Part shown: positions 24,812-33,998 of the stretch, in pieces
Layout: every line of letters begins with the position of its first letter
How positions within the stretch are numbered: position 1 is the stretch's first letter
Notes under the pieces: model-generated
What the model was told of the DNA's origin: nothing
What the model saw: the letters and a program-made list of their open reading frames with translations, nothing else
Databases searched by the model: none
Assembly (NCBI RefSeq): GCF_040049215.1
Contig: NZ_JBDZDN010000008.1
Span: 29,221 to 93,220 of the forward strand
DNA: 64,000 bases
From: Mesorhizobium_K sp040049215
GTDB lineage: Bacteria > Pseudomonadota > Alphaproteobacteria > Rhizobiales > Rhizobiaceae
Direction: 5' to 3'
Position numbers and translations under genes: made by a program

Positions 24812-27199
24812 GTGGCGACTTCGGCTGCGCGATCGTATCATTTCAAGGGCGCCGCCAACCTGCCGGACCGCGAGGTCCTGCTGGATCTCTTCGAACGCAT
24901 GGTTCTGCTCAGGCGTTTCGAAAGCGTGGCGCAGATTGCCTGCCGCAAGGGCGAAACGCCGGGTTTCCTGCATCTCTACCTCGGCGAGGAGGCCACCGGC
25001 GTCGGCGTCTGCGCGCATCTGCGCCAGACCGACTGGGTGACTTCGACCCATCGCGGCCACGGGCACGCGCTTGCCAAGGGCGCCGACCCCGGCCGCGTCA
25101 TGGCCGAACTTTTCGGCAAGGTCGACGGAATCTGCGGCGGCCGCGGCGGCACGATGCACCTTTACGACAAGTCGGTCGGTCTGTTTGGCACCAACGGCAT
25201 CGTGGCGGCCGGCATCGGCCATGCGGTGGGCATCGGCATGAGCGCGCGCCAGCGGGGTACCGACGACATCGGCGTCGCCTTCTTCGGCGACGGCGCCGCC
25301 AACCACGGCAATTTCCACGAGGCGCTGAATTTCGCGGCCGTGCAGCGGGCGCCGGTCGTCTTCGTCTGCGAGAACAACCTCTATGCCACGGCGACGCCGC
25401 TGGATGCGATCACGCTCAATCCCGAGATTGCCACCAAGGCGCAATCCTATGGCATTCCGGGCGTCGCCGTGGATGGCAACGACGTTTTCGCCGTCTGGCT
25501 GGCGATGAAGGAAGCGACGGAGCGCGCGCGCGCCGGCAAAGGCCCGACGCTGATCGAGGCGAAGACCTACCGCACCGTCGGGCACCACGAAGGCGACCCT
25601 GTCATCGGGACCTACCGCACGCAGGAAGAACTTGACGCCTGGATCAAGCGCGATCCGATCGACATGTTCCGCAAGCGGCTGATCGACGACTACGGCATTG
25701 CCGACGACGAGGCGCTTGCAAAGATCGAGGCGCATATCGAGAAGGTGGTCCAGGACGCGCTCGAATTCGCCCGCAACTCGCCCGAGCCCGATCCGGCGAC
25801 GGTGCGCCTGCATGTCTTCGCCGACCCGATCAATCCACCCGAGGCGCTGCGTCCGCGCGCCGTCGGCGAAACGCGTACCCAGGGTTGGCTTGAAGCCGTG
25901 CGGGACGGCATCGCCGAGGAGATGCGGGCCTCCGCGAATATCCTCTATTTTGGCGAGGGCACGGGCGAGCGTGGCGGCAGCTTCGCCCACACCAAGAACC
26001 TGTGGCAGGAATTCGGCGCCGGGCGCATGGTCGACACGCCGATCTCCGAGCAGGGGTTTACGTCCGCCGCCGTGGGAGCCTCCGCGACCGGGGTCAGAAC
26101 CGTTTCGGACCTGATGTTCGCCGATTTCGCGTTCGAGACGGCCGGCCAGATTTTCCTGCAGGCCGCCAAGCTCCGCTACATGAGCAATGGTGCGATGAGC
26201 GCGCCGATGGTGGTGCGCATGGCCGCCGGCGCCCTGCGCAGTTCCGGCCCGCACCACAGCGGCATCTACCATCCGGTCTTCGCGCACATGCCAGGCCTCA
26301 TCGTCTGCGTGCCGTCAAATCCGGCCGACGCCAAGGGGTTGATGAAGACCGCGCTGCGGGCGTCCGACCCGGTCATCATGCTCGAACCCAAGGCGCTGTT
26401 CGCGTCCAAGGGCGAGGTGCCATCAGGCGAGCACTATGTGCCGTTCGGCGTCGCCCGCATTGCGCGCACGGGTACCGACATCACCATCGTTGCCGCCGGC
26501 CAGATGGTGCAGCGCGCGCTGGAAGCGGCGGAGGCCCTGGCTGCGCAAGGCATCGAAGCTGAGGTCATCGATCCCCGCACGATCATGCCGCTCGACATCG
26601 AGACCATTGTGACGAGCGTCCGGAAGACGCATCGCCTGCTTGTCGTCGACGAGGCCTGGGCGATGTGCGGCCTCGGCGGCGAGATTGCGCAGTCAATCAA
26701 CGAGCTTGCGTTCGACGAACTCGACGCGCCTCCCGGACGCCTGCACACCGCGCCGACATCGCATCCGTTCGCACCCGTTCTGGAGCGCGCGATGCTGATC
26801 GACGCAGCGCGGATCGAGCAGGGTGCATTGGACGTGATTGCCGGTGTGCCGCCCGTTCCCGACCATTGGTACACGGTCGGCATCAAGAGCGCCGAGCCGG
26901 TCAGGCCGGTGCAGGCAAAGACCGCGACGGTAGCGGCGACGGCCGCGCCGGCGCCGCCATCAGATGACGAGCCGATCACCATGCCGTTCGGCGATCTGAC
27001 CGTTAGCGAAGGCAAGATCGTGAAATGGCTCAAGGCTGTCGGCGACCAGGTCAAGGCCGGGGAACTGATCGCCGAGATCGAAACCGACAAGGCTGTCGTC
27101 GAGATCGAGGCGCCGGTCAGCGGAATGCTCGGTCGGATAGACCAGCCGGTCGGTGCGGTCGTTCCGATGGGCGGACGCATCGGCGGAATCAAGAAATAG
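24812..27199 (+). CDS. Fused 2-oxoacid dehydrogenase E1 alpha-beta protein with C-terminal lipoyl domain
   Basis: A 795-residue, three-part fusion. Residues about 15-320 are E1alpha, with the thiamine motif GDGAANHGNFHEALNFA and HGHALAKGADP. Residues about 350-670 are E1beta, with ISEQGFTSAAVGAS, RMAAGALRSSGPHHSG and the VIDPRTIMPLD hinge. After an Ala/Pro-rich linker, residues about 715-795 form a lipoyl domain with the modifiable Lys in IETDKAVVE. Such enzymes decarboxylate a 2-oxo acid and load the acyl group on lipoate. Normally the lipoyl domain is on E2; here no E2 or E3 gene is adjacent. The GTG start at 24812 follows GGAGGGAGG. Confidence 0.88.
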   Translation: MATSAARSYHFKGAANLPDREVLLDLFERMVLLRRFESVAQIACRKGETPGFLHLYLGEEATGVGVCAHLRQTDWVTSTHRGHGHALAKGADPGRVMAELFGKVDGICGGRGGTMHLYDKSVGLFGTNGIVAAGIGHAVGIGMSARQRGTDDIGVAFFGDGAANHGNFHEALNFAAVQRAPVVFVCENNLYATATPLDAITLNPEIATKAQSYGIPGVAVDGNDVFAVWLAMKEATERARAGKGPTLIEAKTYRTVGHHEGDPVIGTYRTQEELDAWIKRDPIDMFRKRLIDDYGIADDEALAKIEAHIEKVVQDALEFARNSPEPDPATVRLHVFADPINPPEALRPRAVGETRTQGWLEAVRDGIAEEMRASANILYFGEGTGERGGSFAHTKNLWQEFGAGRMVDTPISEQGFTSAAVGASATGVRTVSDLMFADFAFETAGQIFLQAAKLRYMSNGAMSAPMVVRMAAGALRSSGPHHSGIYHPVFAHMPGLIVCVPSNPADAKGLMKTALRASDPVIMLEPKALFASKGEVPSGEHYVPFGVARIARTGTDITIVAAGQMVQRALEAAEALAAQGIEAEVIDPRTIMPLDIETIVTSVRKTHRLLVVDEAWAMCGLGGEIAQSINELAFDELDAPPGRLHTAPTSHPFAPVLERAMLIDAARIEQGALDVIAGVPPVPDHWYTVGIKSAEPVRPVQAKTATVAATAAPAPPSDDEPITMPFGDLTVSEGKIVKWLKAVGDQVKAGELIAEIETDKAVVEIEAPVSGMLGRIDQPVGAVVPMGGRIGGIKK

Positions 27200-27224
27200 G
27201 CCTTTCCGTTTCCAAGGGAACGAC

Positions 27225-28235
27225 ATGAAAATTCTCTGCGCCAACTGGCAGGCGGCCGACGACGCCGAGCTTGAACGCAAGCACTATCCTGGTATCGATT
27301 TCGTGCTTGCCAGGTCGACCAACGAGAAGCCCGCCGAGTTGGATCCGGACGTTTGCAAGGCGGTCGACGCGGTCATCAACTATTCCCCAACCCACAATGT
27401 CGCTTCGCCGCCAACCGCCTTTCCGAAAGCGCGGATCGCCGTGCGTTCCGGCGTCGGCTTCGACAACATCGACACCGCGGGATGGGGTGCGCGCAAAATC
27501 CCAGCCTGTAACGTTCCCGACTACGGCACCACCGAAGTCGCCGACCATGCGATCGCGCTGATGCTGGCGCTGACGCGCGGCACGTTTTCCTACCCTGTGG
27601 CGATAGAAGCCGACGGGTCGCAGGGCTGGCATTTTTCGAAGGCGCCGCTAATCCGTCGCCACAAGGGCGCTACGTTCGGCGTCATCGGGCTCGGCCGCAT
27701 CGGGCTCGCTGCGGCCCGGCGGGCGGCCGCGTTCGACATGAAGGTGATCTTCTACGATCCGCATCTCCTGTCCGGCGTCGACCTGTCGACTGGCTACGAG
27801 CGCGTGCATTCGCTCGCCGAATTGATGGCGCGTTCCGATGTCGCGAGCGTTCACACGCCGCTGACGGACGAAACCCGCAACCTGATCGGCGTGACGGCAC
27901 TCGCCGCGGCAAAGCCGGGACTGATCCTCGTCAACACGGCTCGCGGCCCGATTGTCGACCTCGATGCGCTCGAGGACGCGATGCGCAGTGGCGCTGTCGC
28001 AGGCGCGGGGTTGGACGTGCTGCCGAGCGAACCCGGCGATCTCGATCATGCGCTGATCAAGGCCTGGCGCCAGGGGGAGGCATGGATCGCCAACCGCCTG
28101 ATCGTGACGCCGCATGCGGCTTTCTACAGTCCGGCGTCGATGGTGGACCTCAGGCTCAAGTCCATCGAAGTGGTCCATGCCTATCTGGCGGAAGGCCGGC
28201 TCACCAATTGCGTCAATGCGGAGTATCTGAAGTAG
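27225..28235 (+). CDS. D-2-hydroxyacid dehydrogenase, CtBP-like
   Basis: A 336-residue NAD-dependent dehydrogenase of the C-terminal-binding-protein branch. The Rossmann motif GVIGLGRIGLAAARRA is near residue 150, the substrate Arg is in NTARGPIVD, a Glu is in LPSEPGD and the catalytic His is in TPHAAFYS. It begins 25 nt after the fused E1 gene and is probably co-transcribed. It likely reduces a 2-oxo acid, or oxidises a 2-hydroxy acid to the 2-oxo acid used by the E1 enzyme. Substrate identity is inferred only from context. Confidence 0.85.
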   Translation: MKILCANWQAADDAELERKHYPGIDFVLARSTNEKPAELDPDVCKAVDAVINYSPTHNVASPPTAFPKARIAVRSGVGFDNIDTAGWGARKIPACNVPDYGTTEVADHAIALMLALTRGTFSYPVAIEADGSQGWHFSKAPLIRRHKGATFGVIGLGRIGLAAARRAAAFDMKVIFYDPHLLSGVDLSTGYERVHSLAELMARSDVASVHTPLTDETRNLIGVTALAAAKPGLILVNTARGPIVDLDALEDAMRSGAVAGAGLDVLPSEPGDLDHALIKAWRQGEAWIANRLIVTPHAAFYSPASMVDLRLKSIEVVHAYLAEGRLTNCVNAEYLK

Positions 28236-28342
28236 CGCTGCCTGTCGCGCCATGATCCACCGCTTTGCCTCGCTTGCTGCGCCGTCCGCCTAGCCTGCGG
28301 AAGGCGAAACGAATATAGATTGGCCACGGGCCAGCGAGTCGC

Positions 28343-29110
28343 ATGAACCAACACGTCGCCAATCTGGGATTGCTTCCAAAGCGCACTCTGGGACGTGCAA
28401 GCGGTCCGCTTTACCGCCAGCTCGCCGACCTCCTGCGCAAACCCATCTCCGACGGAAATTTCGCTGTCGGCAGCGAATTGCCCAAGGAAGCGCATATCGC
28501 GGAGCATTTCGGCGTCAGCCTAATAACGGTCAGGCAGGCGCTTCGCGAGCTGGAATCGGAAGGCCTTATCCGCAAGCGGTCGGCCAAGCCGGCGGTCATC
28601 ACCGCACGCACGCCCTCGGTCGATCTCAGCTGGAACTTCAAGAACTTCGCCGACATGGCCGCCTTCACCAAGGACGCCGCGCTCAAGGTGAAATCGTACC
28701 GCAAGGAAAAGTCCCCCGTTCTGCAGCGCCATTTCGGCCTGGCGGCGGACGAGGCGGGCTACTGCCTTCGCAGCATTCTGTCGGTAGGCAAGCAGCGCAA
28801 GGCTCAGATCACGACCTATTTTCCGGCCGACATCGGCGCCGCGTTCAGCAAGGATGATTTCACCGACGTGCTGATCTTCCGCTCCGTGCAGAAGCACCTC
28901 GGGCTGCGTCTTGTCGTGGCGCACGTCACAGTCCGTGCGGAGATCGCCGACGAGACGGTCGCCTCCGATCTCGGCGTTGCAATAGGCGACCCGATCCTGA
29001 CCGTCGAGATGCTTTATCAATCCGCCGATCAGCGCAACATCGAGTTCTCGGTCGCCAGGCATCCGGCCGATCTGTTCAGCATCACATACGACGCTCCGAA
29101 CGACCTCTAG
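28343..29110 (+). CDS. GntR-family regulator with UTRA ligand domain
   Basis: A 255-residue regulator of the HutC subfamily. Residues about 20-90 form the winged helix with FGVSLITVRQALRELESEGLI. The rest resembles the UTRA effector domain (RSILSVGKQRKAQITTYFP, later VEMLYQSADQRNIEFSVARH). It ends the fused-E1/dehydrogenase group and precedes the sugar ABC operon. The repeated GATTATAATAG sites in front of four island operons are candidate binding sites, since the LacI protein already matches the other palindrome. That link is my inference. Confidence 0.88.
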   Translation: MNQHVANLGLLPKRTLGRASGPLYRQLADLLRKPISDGNFAVGSELPKEAHIAEHFGVSLITVRQALRELESEGLIRKRSAKPAVITARTPSVDLSWNFKNFADMAAFTKDAALKVKSYRKEKSPVLQRHFGLAADEAGYCLRSILSVGKQRKAQITTYFPADIGAAFSKDDFTDVLIFRSVQKHLGLRLVVAHVTVRAEIADETVASDLGVAIGDPILTVEMLYQSADQRNIEFSVARHPADLFSITYDAPNDL

Positions 29111-29164
29111 GCCGCCGCACCTCGTGCAGGCGATATTTGGTTCGCCGCGTAGACAGCCCCATAA

Positions 29165-29176
29165 AATTATAATAGC
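29165..29176 (+). promoter_or_regulatory. Repeated GATTATAATAGC-like site, copy C
   Basis: AATTATAATAGC differs from copies A and B at the first base only. It lies about 190 bp before the sugar-binding protein gene, upstream of the separate operator-controlled promoter at 29268, so the transporter operon may have two control points. Confidence 0.45.
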
Positions 29177-29267
29177 ATCATAGCTGGGATGGATGCGCGT
29201 TGGAGGACGCGAGGCGACAAATACCAAAGCCGCCACAAAAGACCCTTCCGGGAACGCTCGCCGCAAA

Positions 29268-29296
29268 TTGACAAGGTCCGGTGGTACCGGTATCAA
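29268..29296 (+). promoter_or_regulatory. Sugar ABC promoter with overlapping LacI-type operator
   Basis: TTGACA (29268-29273), a 17-bp spacer and TATCAA (29291-29296) make a near-consensus promoter. The operator TGGTACCGGTATCA at 29282-29295 covers the spacer and -10. The arrangement is base-for-base like the minus-strand promoter at 23386-23414. Confidence 0.72.
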
Positions 29297-29366
29297 TTTC
29301 GGTGACTCATCCCGCAAGGCGGCGCAAGTCCGTCGAGGCTGAGCAGGAAACTTCAGGAGGAGAACC

Positions 29367-30431
29367 ATGAAATTTGCAACTATGTGTGCCGGATTGGCGG
29401 CGGTGGCTGCCACGATGGTATCGGTAGGCGCAGCGCCGGCGCTGGCGCAGGACAAGAAGCCCTACGTCATCTATCTGTCCAACAACTTCGTCGGCAATGA
29501 CTGGCGCCAGCAGATGCAGCGCGTCGCCCAGGTGTCGGTCGACAAGGGCCCGCTCAAGGGCCGCGTCGAACTGCACATCGAGGTGGCCGAAGGCACCGTG
29601 CAGGCGCAGATCAATTCGCTGAACAACATCATCCGCCAGAAGCCGGACGCCATCCTCGTCGATGCCGCTTCCGATACGGCCCTCAACCCCACGATCAAGA
29701 AGGCCTGCGACGCTGGCATCGTGGTCATCAGCTTCGACCAGGTGGTGACGGAACCCTGCGCGCTGACGCTTGCCTCGAACTGGGAACGCATTCCGGCCGT
29801 GATGGCCGAATGGATGGCCGTGCAGCTCGGCGGCAAGGGCAACGTGCTTGTCGATCGCGGCCTCGCCGGCGCGCCGATCTCTGCGCAGCTCCAGGAAGGC
29901 TACGAGAAGGTCCTCAAGGACTATCCGGACATCAAGATCGTCGGCTACTACAATGGCGAATACGCGCTTGGCCCGGAGCAGTCCGGCGTCGCGGCGCTGC
30001 TTGCGGCCAATCCGCAGGTCGACGGCATCCTCACCCAGGGCTACGGCTCGGGCGCAATACAGGCGCTGAAGGATGCCGGCCGTCCGATGGTTCCGGTTGT
30101 CGGCTTCTCCTACAACGTCGCCGCGCTGACATGCGCGGAGACCAAGTCGCCATGCATTCTCGGCTCCAATCCGGCGTACCTCTCTTCGGAGGCGATCAAG
30201 CTCGCGGTCGAGATACTCGACACGGGCAAGCGTCCTGAGCAGCGATCGGTTGAAGTCGAAGGCGACTTCGTCACCACGACGCCGTTCGAGAGCAAGCTCT
30301 TCCCGGGCGCCAAGATGCAGACCATTGAGGTCGGCGTGAATGCGTTCCCGGATCAGGCTCCCGGGCTGACGCTGCCGATCACGCCCGACTGGGTCGAAAT
30401 CACCGCTGCGGAAGCTGCCGGCACAAACTGA
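29367..30431 (+). CDS. CUT2-type sugar ABC transporter substrate-binding protein
   Basis: A 354-residue periplasmic protein of the ribose/galactose-binding (Peripla_BP_4) class. A signal peptide of about 27 residues ends APALAQD. The mature part begins YVIYLSNNFVGNDWRQQM, the usual ligand-contact strand, and has NSLNNIIRQKPDAILVD and GILTQGYGSGAIQALKDAG. GGAGGAGAACC precedes the ATG. It should deliver a sugar to the ATPase and permeases that follow. A hairpin after the stop codon probably sets its expression above that of the membrane parts. Confidence 0.92.
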   Translation: MKFATMCAGLAAVAATMVSVGAAPALAQDKKPYVIYLSNNFVGNDWRQQMQRVAQVSVDKGPLKGRVELHIEVAEGTVQAQINSLNNIIRQKPDAILVDAASDTALNPTIKKACDAGIVVISFDQVVTEPCALTLASNWERIPAVMAEWMAVQLGGKGNVLVDRGLAGAPISAQLQEGYEKVLKDYPDIKIVGYYNGEYALGPEQSGVAALLAANPQVDGILTQGYGSGAIQALKDAGRPMVPVVGFSYNVAALTCAETKSPCILGSNPAYLSSEAIKLAVEILDTGKRPEQRSVEVEGDFVTTTPFESKLFPGAKMQTIEVGVNAFPDQAPGLTLPITPDWVEITAAEAAGTN

Positions 30432-30448
30432 GGTCTCCCAAGACTCTC

Positions 30449-30473
30449 GCCTCCCGGCCGTTGGCCGGGAGGC
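30449..30473 (+). terminator. Intercistronic hairpin after the sugar-binding protein gene
   Basis: A perfect 11-bp stem, GCCTCCCGGCC with a GTT loop, is followed by ATTTTCGTTCTT. It may be a partial terminator or an mRNA-stabilising stem that raises the binding-protein message relative to the downstream genes. Confidence 0.65.
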
Positions 30474-30498
30474 ATTTTCGTTCTTGAACGGGATATCG

Positions 30499-32001
30499 AT
30501 GGACCTCGTCACCGTTACCGGCCTGTCGAAACGCTACGGCGGCATCGTCGCGCTCAGCGACGCCGAATTCACTGCCCGCGCCGGAGAAGTGCATGCGCTG
30601 CTCGGCGAGAACGGCGCCGGCAAGAGCACCTTCATCCAGATATTGTCGGGCGCCGTCCGCCACGACGATGGCGCGATCCTCATCGACGGCGACAATTTTC
30701 GCCCCGCCAATCCAGACCACGCCCGCGCTCGCGGGATTGCCGCGGTATTCCAGGAACTGTCGCTGATCCCGGACCTGACGGTCGAGGAGAACATCTGGTT
30801 TCGTCACGAACCGATGACCGCGATCAGGACCGTCGACCGCGCCGCCATGCGCCGCCAGACGCTCGAACTGCTTGCCAGATACGCCTTTCCGCCGCTGCGA
30901 CCCGACCAAGAACTGCGGCGGCTGACATTGGCCGAGCGGCAGATCGTCGAGATTGCCAAGGGCCTCGCAAAGGATCCCCGCATTCTCATTCTCGACGAGG
31001 CGACCTCGGCGCTGCCGGCACGGGAAGCCGACTGGCTGCTCAAGCTTACAAGGCAGCTTGCGGGCGAGGGCAAGCTCGTCATCTTCATCTCGCACCGCAT
31101 GGCCGAGGTCCGTGCCATCGCCGACCGGCTGACCATCTTCCGCAACGGCCGGACCGTCGCGACGCACAAGGCGAACGCGGTGACCGATGGCGAGATCGTC
31201 GCCCAGATGATCGGCCGCAATCTCGACCGGCTCTATCCCGAGCGCGTTCCGTCAGCCACCGATCGCATCGCGCTGAAGGTCGACAATTTTGCGAGCGGCA
31301 GCCGCCTCCAGGACGTCAGCTTTGCCATGCGTGAAGGCGAGGTGCTCGGCGTCGGCGGCCTTCAGGGCCACGGCCAGCGCGAGTTGTTTCAGGCGTTGTT
31401 CGGCGCGGCCAAGGCAAGCGGGCGCATCGAGCTGTGGGGCAAGCCAACAGTGATCGGCAATCCACGCGCGGCATTGATCGGGCGCGACGGCATCGCCCTT
31501 GTCCCGGAGGACAGGCGCGGGCAGGGCCTGCTGCTGACGAAAAGCGTGCGCGAGAACCTGACGCTTGCCGTGATCAAGCGTTTCAGCGACAGGGGATTCC
31601 TGAACAGCCGCAAGGAAGCGGCGCTGGTGAAGGAAATGGTCGATTTTCTCCGCATCAAGGCGGAAACTCCCGACCAGTTGGCCGGCACGCTTTCGGGCGG
31701 CAACCAGCAGAAGGTCATCTTCGGCAAGATGCTTTTGACCGAGGCCCGCGTGCTTCTGCTCTACGATCCGACGCGCGGCGTCGACGTCGGCACCAAGGGT
31801 GAGATTTTCCAGTTGATGCGCGATCTGGCCGCCAAGGGGTATGCGATCCTCTTCCACTCCAGCGATATGCCCGAACTCGTCCATGTCGCGGACCGGGTGC
31901 TCGTGATGCGTAACGGTCGCATTGCCGCAACGCTCGACGGTGATCGCATTACGGAAGAGAACATTCTCGGCGCGGCCATGCTCGAAGTCGAGGCGGCCTG
32001 A
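30499..32001 (+). CDS. CUT2 sugar ABC transporter ATP-binding protein
   Basis: A 500-residue protein with two ABC ATPase domains, typical of CUT2 (RbsA/MglA-like) importers. The first Walker A is GENGAGKST, with Walker B ILILDEATSAL. The second half has a degenerate Walker A region (VGGLQGHGQRE) but an intact signature SGGNQQKV and Walker B LLLYDPTRGVD, which is the family pattern. The ATG at 30499 is preferred to a TTG at 30484. It powers import through the two permeases encoded next. Confidence 0.93.
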   Translation: MDLVTVTGLSKRYGGIVALSDAEFTARAGEVHALLGENGAGKSTFIQILSGAVRHDDGAILIDGDNFRPANPDHARARGIAAVFQELSLIPDLTVEENIWFRHEPMTAIRTVDRAAMRRQTLELLARYAFPPLRPDQELRRLTLAERQIVEIAKGLAKDPRILILDEATSALPAREADWLLKLTRQLAGEGKLVIFISHRMAEVRAIADRLTIFRNGRTVATHKANAVTDGEIVAQMIGRNLDRLYPERVPSATDRIALKVDNFASGSRLQDVSFAMREGEVLGVGGLQGHGQRELFQALFGAAKASGRIELWGKPTVIGNPRAALIGRDGIALVPEDRRGQGLLLTKSVRENLTLAVIKRFSDRGFLNSRKEAALVKEMVDFLRIKAETPDQLAGTLSGGNQQKVIFGKMLLTEARVLLLYDPTRGVDVGTKGEIFQLMRDLAAKGYAILFHSSDMPELVHVADRVLVMRNGRIAATLDGDRITEENILGAAMLEVEAA

Positions 32002-32004
32002 CGG

Positions 32005-33012
32005 ATGAGCGCAGCCGTTGTCCCGAGACCCGTCGAGAGCGAGCAGCGGCCCGGTGTCGACTGGCGCGTGCGGCTGCTTGACCGCGCTCCGTTTCTCGTC
32101 GCGTGCCTGATGCTTGCCGTCATCGTCGCAATCTACGGCAGCTACCAGACCGGCGTTTTCACGCCCGACGAACTCAATCTCGACACCGCTGCATCGATGA
32201 CGCTGATGCTGGCCGCGACCGGCCAGACGATCGTTCTCCTGCGTGGCGGCATCGACCTGTCCATCGGCGGGATGATCAGCCTCGGCACGGTGATCGCCGC
32301 CACGCAGTTCGGCGAAGGGCCAGGTTCGGTCGCAATCTGGTCGGCCGCGATTCTCGCACTCGGATTTTCGGTCGGTGCGCTGAATGGCCTTCTCATTTCC
32401 ATGCTCAAGCTGCAACCCTTTCTCGTCACGCTTGCGACCTGGTCGATCCTGAACGGCATCGCCATGCTGATCCTGCCGACCGATGGTGGCAGCGTGCCGG
32501 GCTGGTGGGTCGCCTTCGGCTATGCCCAGTTTCTCGGCCTTTCGAGCCCGGTCTGGATGTTGATCCTGCTGTTTGTCTTCTGGACGTGGTTTCGTGCGAC
32601 CCGACTCGGCATCACCATCAAGGCGACCGGTTCGAACGAGAAGTCCGCCTTTCTCTCGGGCGTGTCGATCACGCGGATCAACGTCGCGACCTATGGGCTG
32701 TCCGGTCTCTTCGCAGCCGGTGCGGCGCTCTTCCTGACGACACAGATCGGCGCGGGCTCGCCGACCATCGGCAAGGACTACATCCTGCCGTCGGTTGCCG
32801 CGGCGGTGATTGGCGGCGTCAGCCTGTTTGGCGGGCGCGGCCATCTCGCCGGCACGCTGATCGGCGCGTTCATCCTGACCCTGATCGGCAACCTCGTCTT
32901 CGTCCTCAAAGTTTCGAGCTACTGGCAGCCGGTGGTTTCGGGCGTCATCCTCTTGCTTTCGGTGCTGGCGAGCTCGGTGGCGGAGAAGGCGGCGAGGGCG
33001 CGGGCGCAATGA
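32005..33012 (+). CDS. CUT2 sugar ABC transporter permease 1
   Basis: A 335-residue inner-membrane protein of the RbsC/BPD_transp_2 family with about nine to ten hydrophobic segments. The conserved loop is GIDLSIGGMISLG, and GVSITRINVATYGLSGLFAAGAAL and GGVSLFGGRGHLAGTLIGA follow. It starts 3 nt after the ATPase gene and overlaps the second permease by 4 nt (ATGA). Two different permeases suggest a heterodimeric channel, a common variant in rhizobial CUT2 systems. Confidence 0.92.
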   Translation: MSAAVVPRPVESEQRPGVDWRVRLLDRAPFLVACLMLAVIVAIYGSYQTGVFTPDELNLDTAASMTLMLAATGQTIVLLRGGIDLSIGGMISLGTVIAATQFGEGPGSVAIWSAAILALGFSVGALNGLLISMLKLQPFLVTLATWSILNGIAMLILPTDGGSVPGWWVAFGYAQFLGLSSPVWMLILLFVFWTWFRATRLGITIKATGSNEKSAFLSGVSITRINVATYGLSGLFAAGAALFLTTQIGAGSPTIGKDYILPSVAAAVIGGVSLFGGRGHLAGTLIGAFILTLIGNLVFVLKVSSYWQPVVSGVILLLSVLASSVAEKAARARAQ

Positions 33013-33998
33013 ACGCGTTCCTCGCCCGCAACCGCCTGATCCTCCTTGCCTATGCAGGCATGGTGGTCCTGCTGCTCGTCACCGCGATGTTCTCGCCGGG
33101 CTTCCTGTCGGCGTCGAACCTGCGGTCGACCGTCGTTCTGGCGGCCTTCGTCGGCATCGTGGCGCTCGGCCAGACCTTCGTCATCATCGGCGGCGGCATA
33201 GACCTGTCGATTCCCTGGGTGCTGAATTCCGCGGCAATCGTCATGGCGCTGCTCTGCGGCAGCCAGGACGCTCCCTTGGTCTGGGTGGTTCCGCTCGTGC
33301 TGGCCGGCGGGGCGGCCATCGGCTTTGTCAACGGCGCCGGCGTCGCGTGGTTCGGCGTCCCTCCGATCATCATGACGCTGGCGACGAATGTCATCCTCCA
33401 GGGCTTGATCCTGGTGCTGACCGGCGGTTCGCCGGCGCCATCGGTGCCGGACCTGATCAAGTTCCTGTCGGTCGGCCGCATCGGTCCGCTCCCGGTCATC
33501 GCCTTCATCTGGCTTGCTTTGGCGCTGGTCGCCACGCTGCTCTTGTCGAAGGCGGCGTTCGGCCGGCATCTCTACGCGCTTGGCACCAGCGCGACGGTGG
33601 CCGAGTTCTCCGGCGTCCCCACCGCGCGCACGACGATCGTCACCTATGTGATCTCGGGACTGACGGCCGCGCTGGCCGGCATGCTGCTCACCGGCTACTC
33701 CGGCCAGGCCTATCTCGGCATGGGCGACGCCTATCTGTTCACTTCGATCGCGGCCGTCGCCATCGGCGGAGCGTCGATCCTCGGCGGCAGCGGGCACTAC
33801 CTTGGCACCGTCGCCGGCGCGCTGGTGCTGACCATCCTGACCGGCCTGCTGCCCGCGCTCAACTTGTCGAACGGTGCGCTGCTGATCGTCTACGGCGCGG
33901 TCATTCTGATAACGGTTTCGATCGGCAGCGAGATCTTTGCCGGCATGGGCGATCGCCTTCGTGCCGGCAAGGGCAAGAGGGAGGCGTCGAATGGTTGA
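33009..33998 (+). CDS. CUT2 sugar ABC transporter permease 2
   Basis: A 329-residue RbsC-family permease homologous to the preceding protein. GGGIDLSIPWVLNSAAIVMA is the conserved loop, and GGASILGGSGHYLGTVAGALVL forms the C-terminal Gly-rich segment. The start ATG at 33009 overlaps the stop of permease 1, and its end overlaps the lactonase gene by 8 nt. This tight packing implies stoichiometric translation with its partner and ties the lactonase to the same imported sugar. Confidence 0.92.
   Translation: MNAFLARNRLILLAYAGMVVLLLVTAMFSPGFLSASNLRSTVVLAAFVGIVALGQTFVIIGGGIDLSIPWVLNSAAIVMALLCGSQDAPLVWVVPLVLAGGAAIGFVNGAGVAWFGVPPIIMTLATNVILQGLILVLTGGSPAPSVPDLIKFLSVGRIGPLPVIAFIWLALALVATLLLSKAAFGRHLYALGTSATVAEFSGVPTARTTIVTYVISGLTAALAGMLLTGYSGQAYLGMGDAYLFTSIAAVAIGGASILGGSGHYLGTVAGALVLTILTGLLPALNLSNGALLIVYGAVILITVSIGSEIFAGMGDRLRAGKGKREASNG

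Noticed and set aside
31252..33009. Minus-strand 585-codon frame
   Set aside because: Antisense to the sugar ABC genes, which have clear family motifs.
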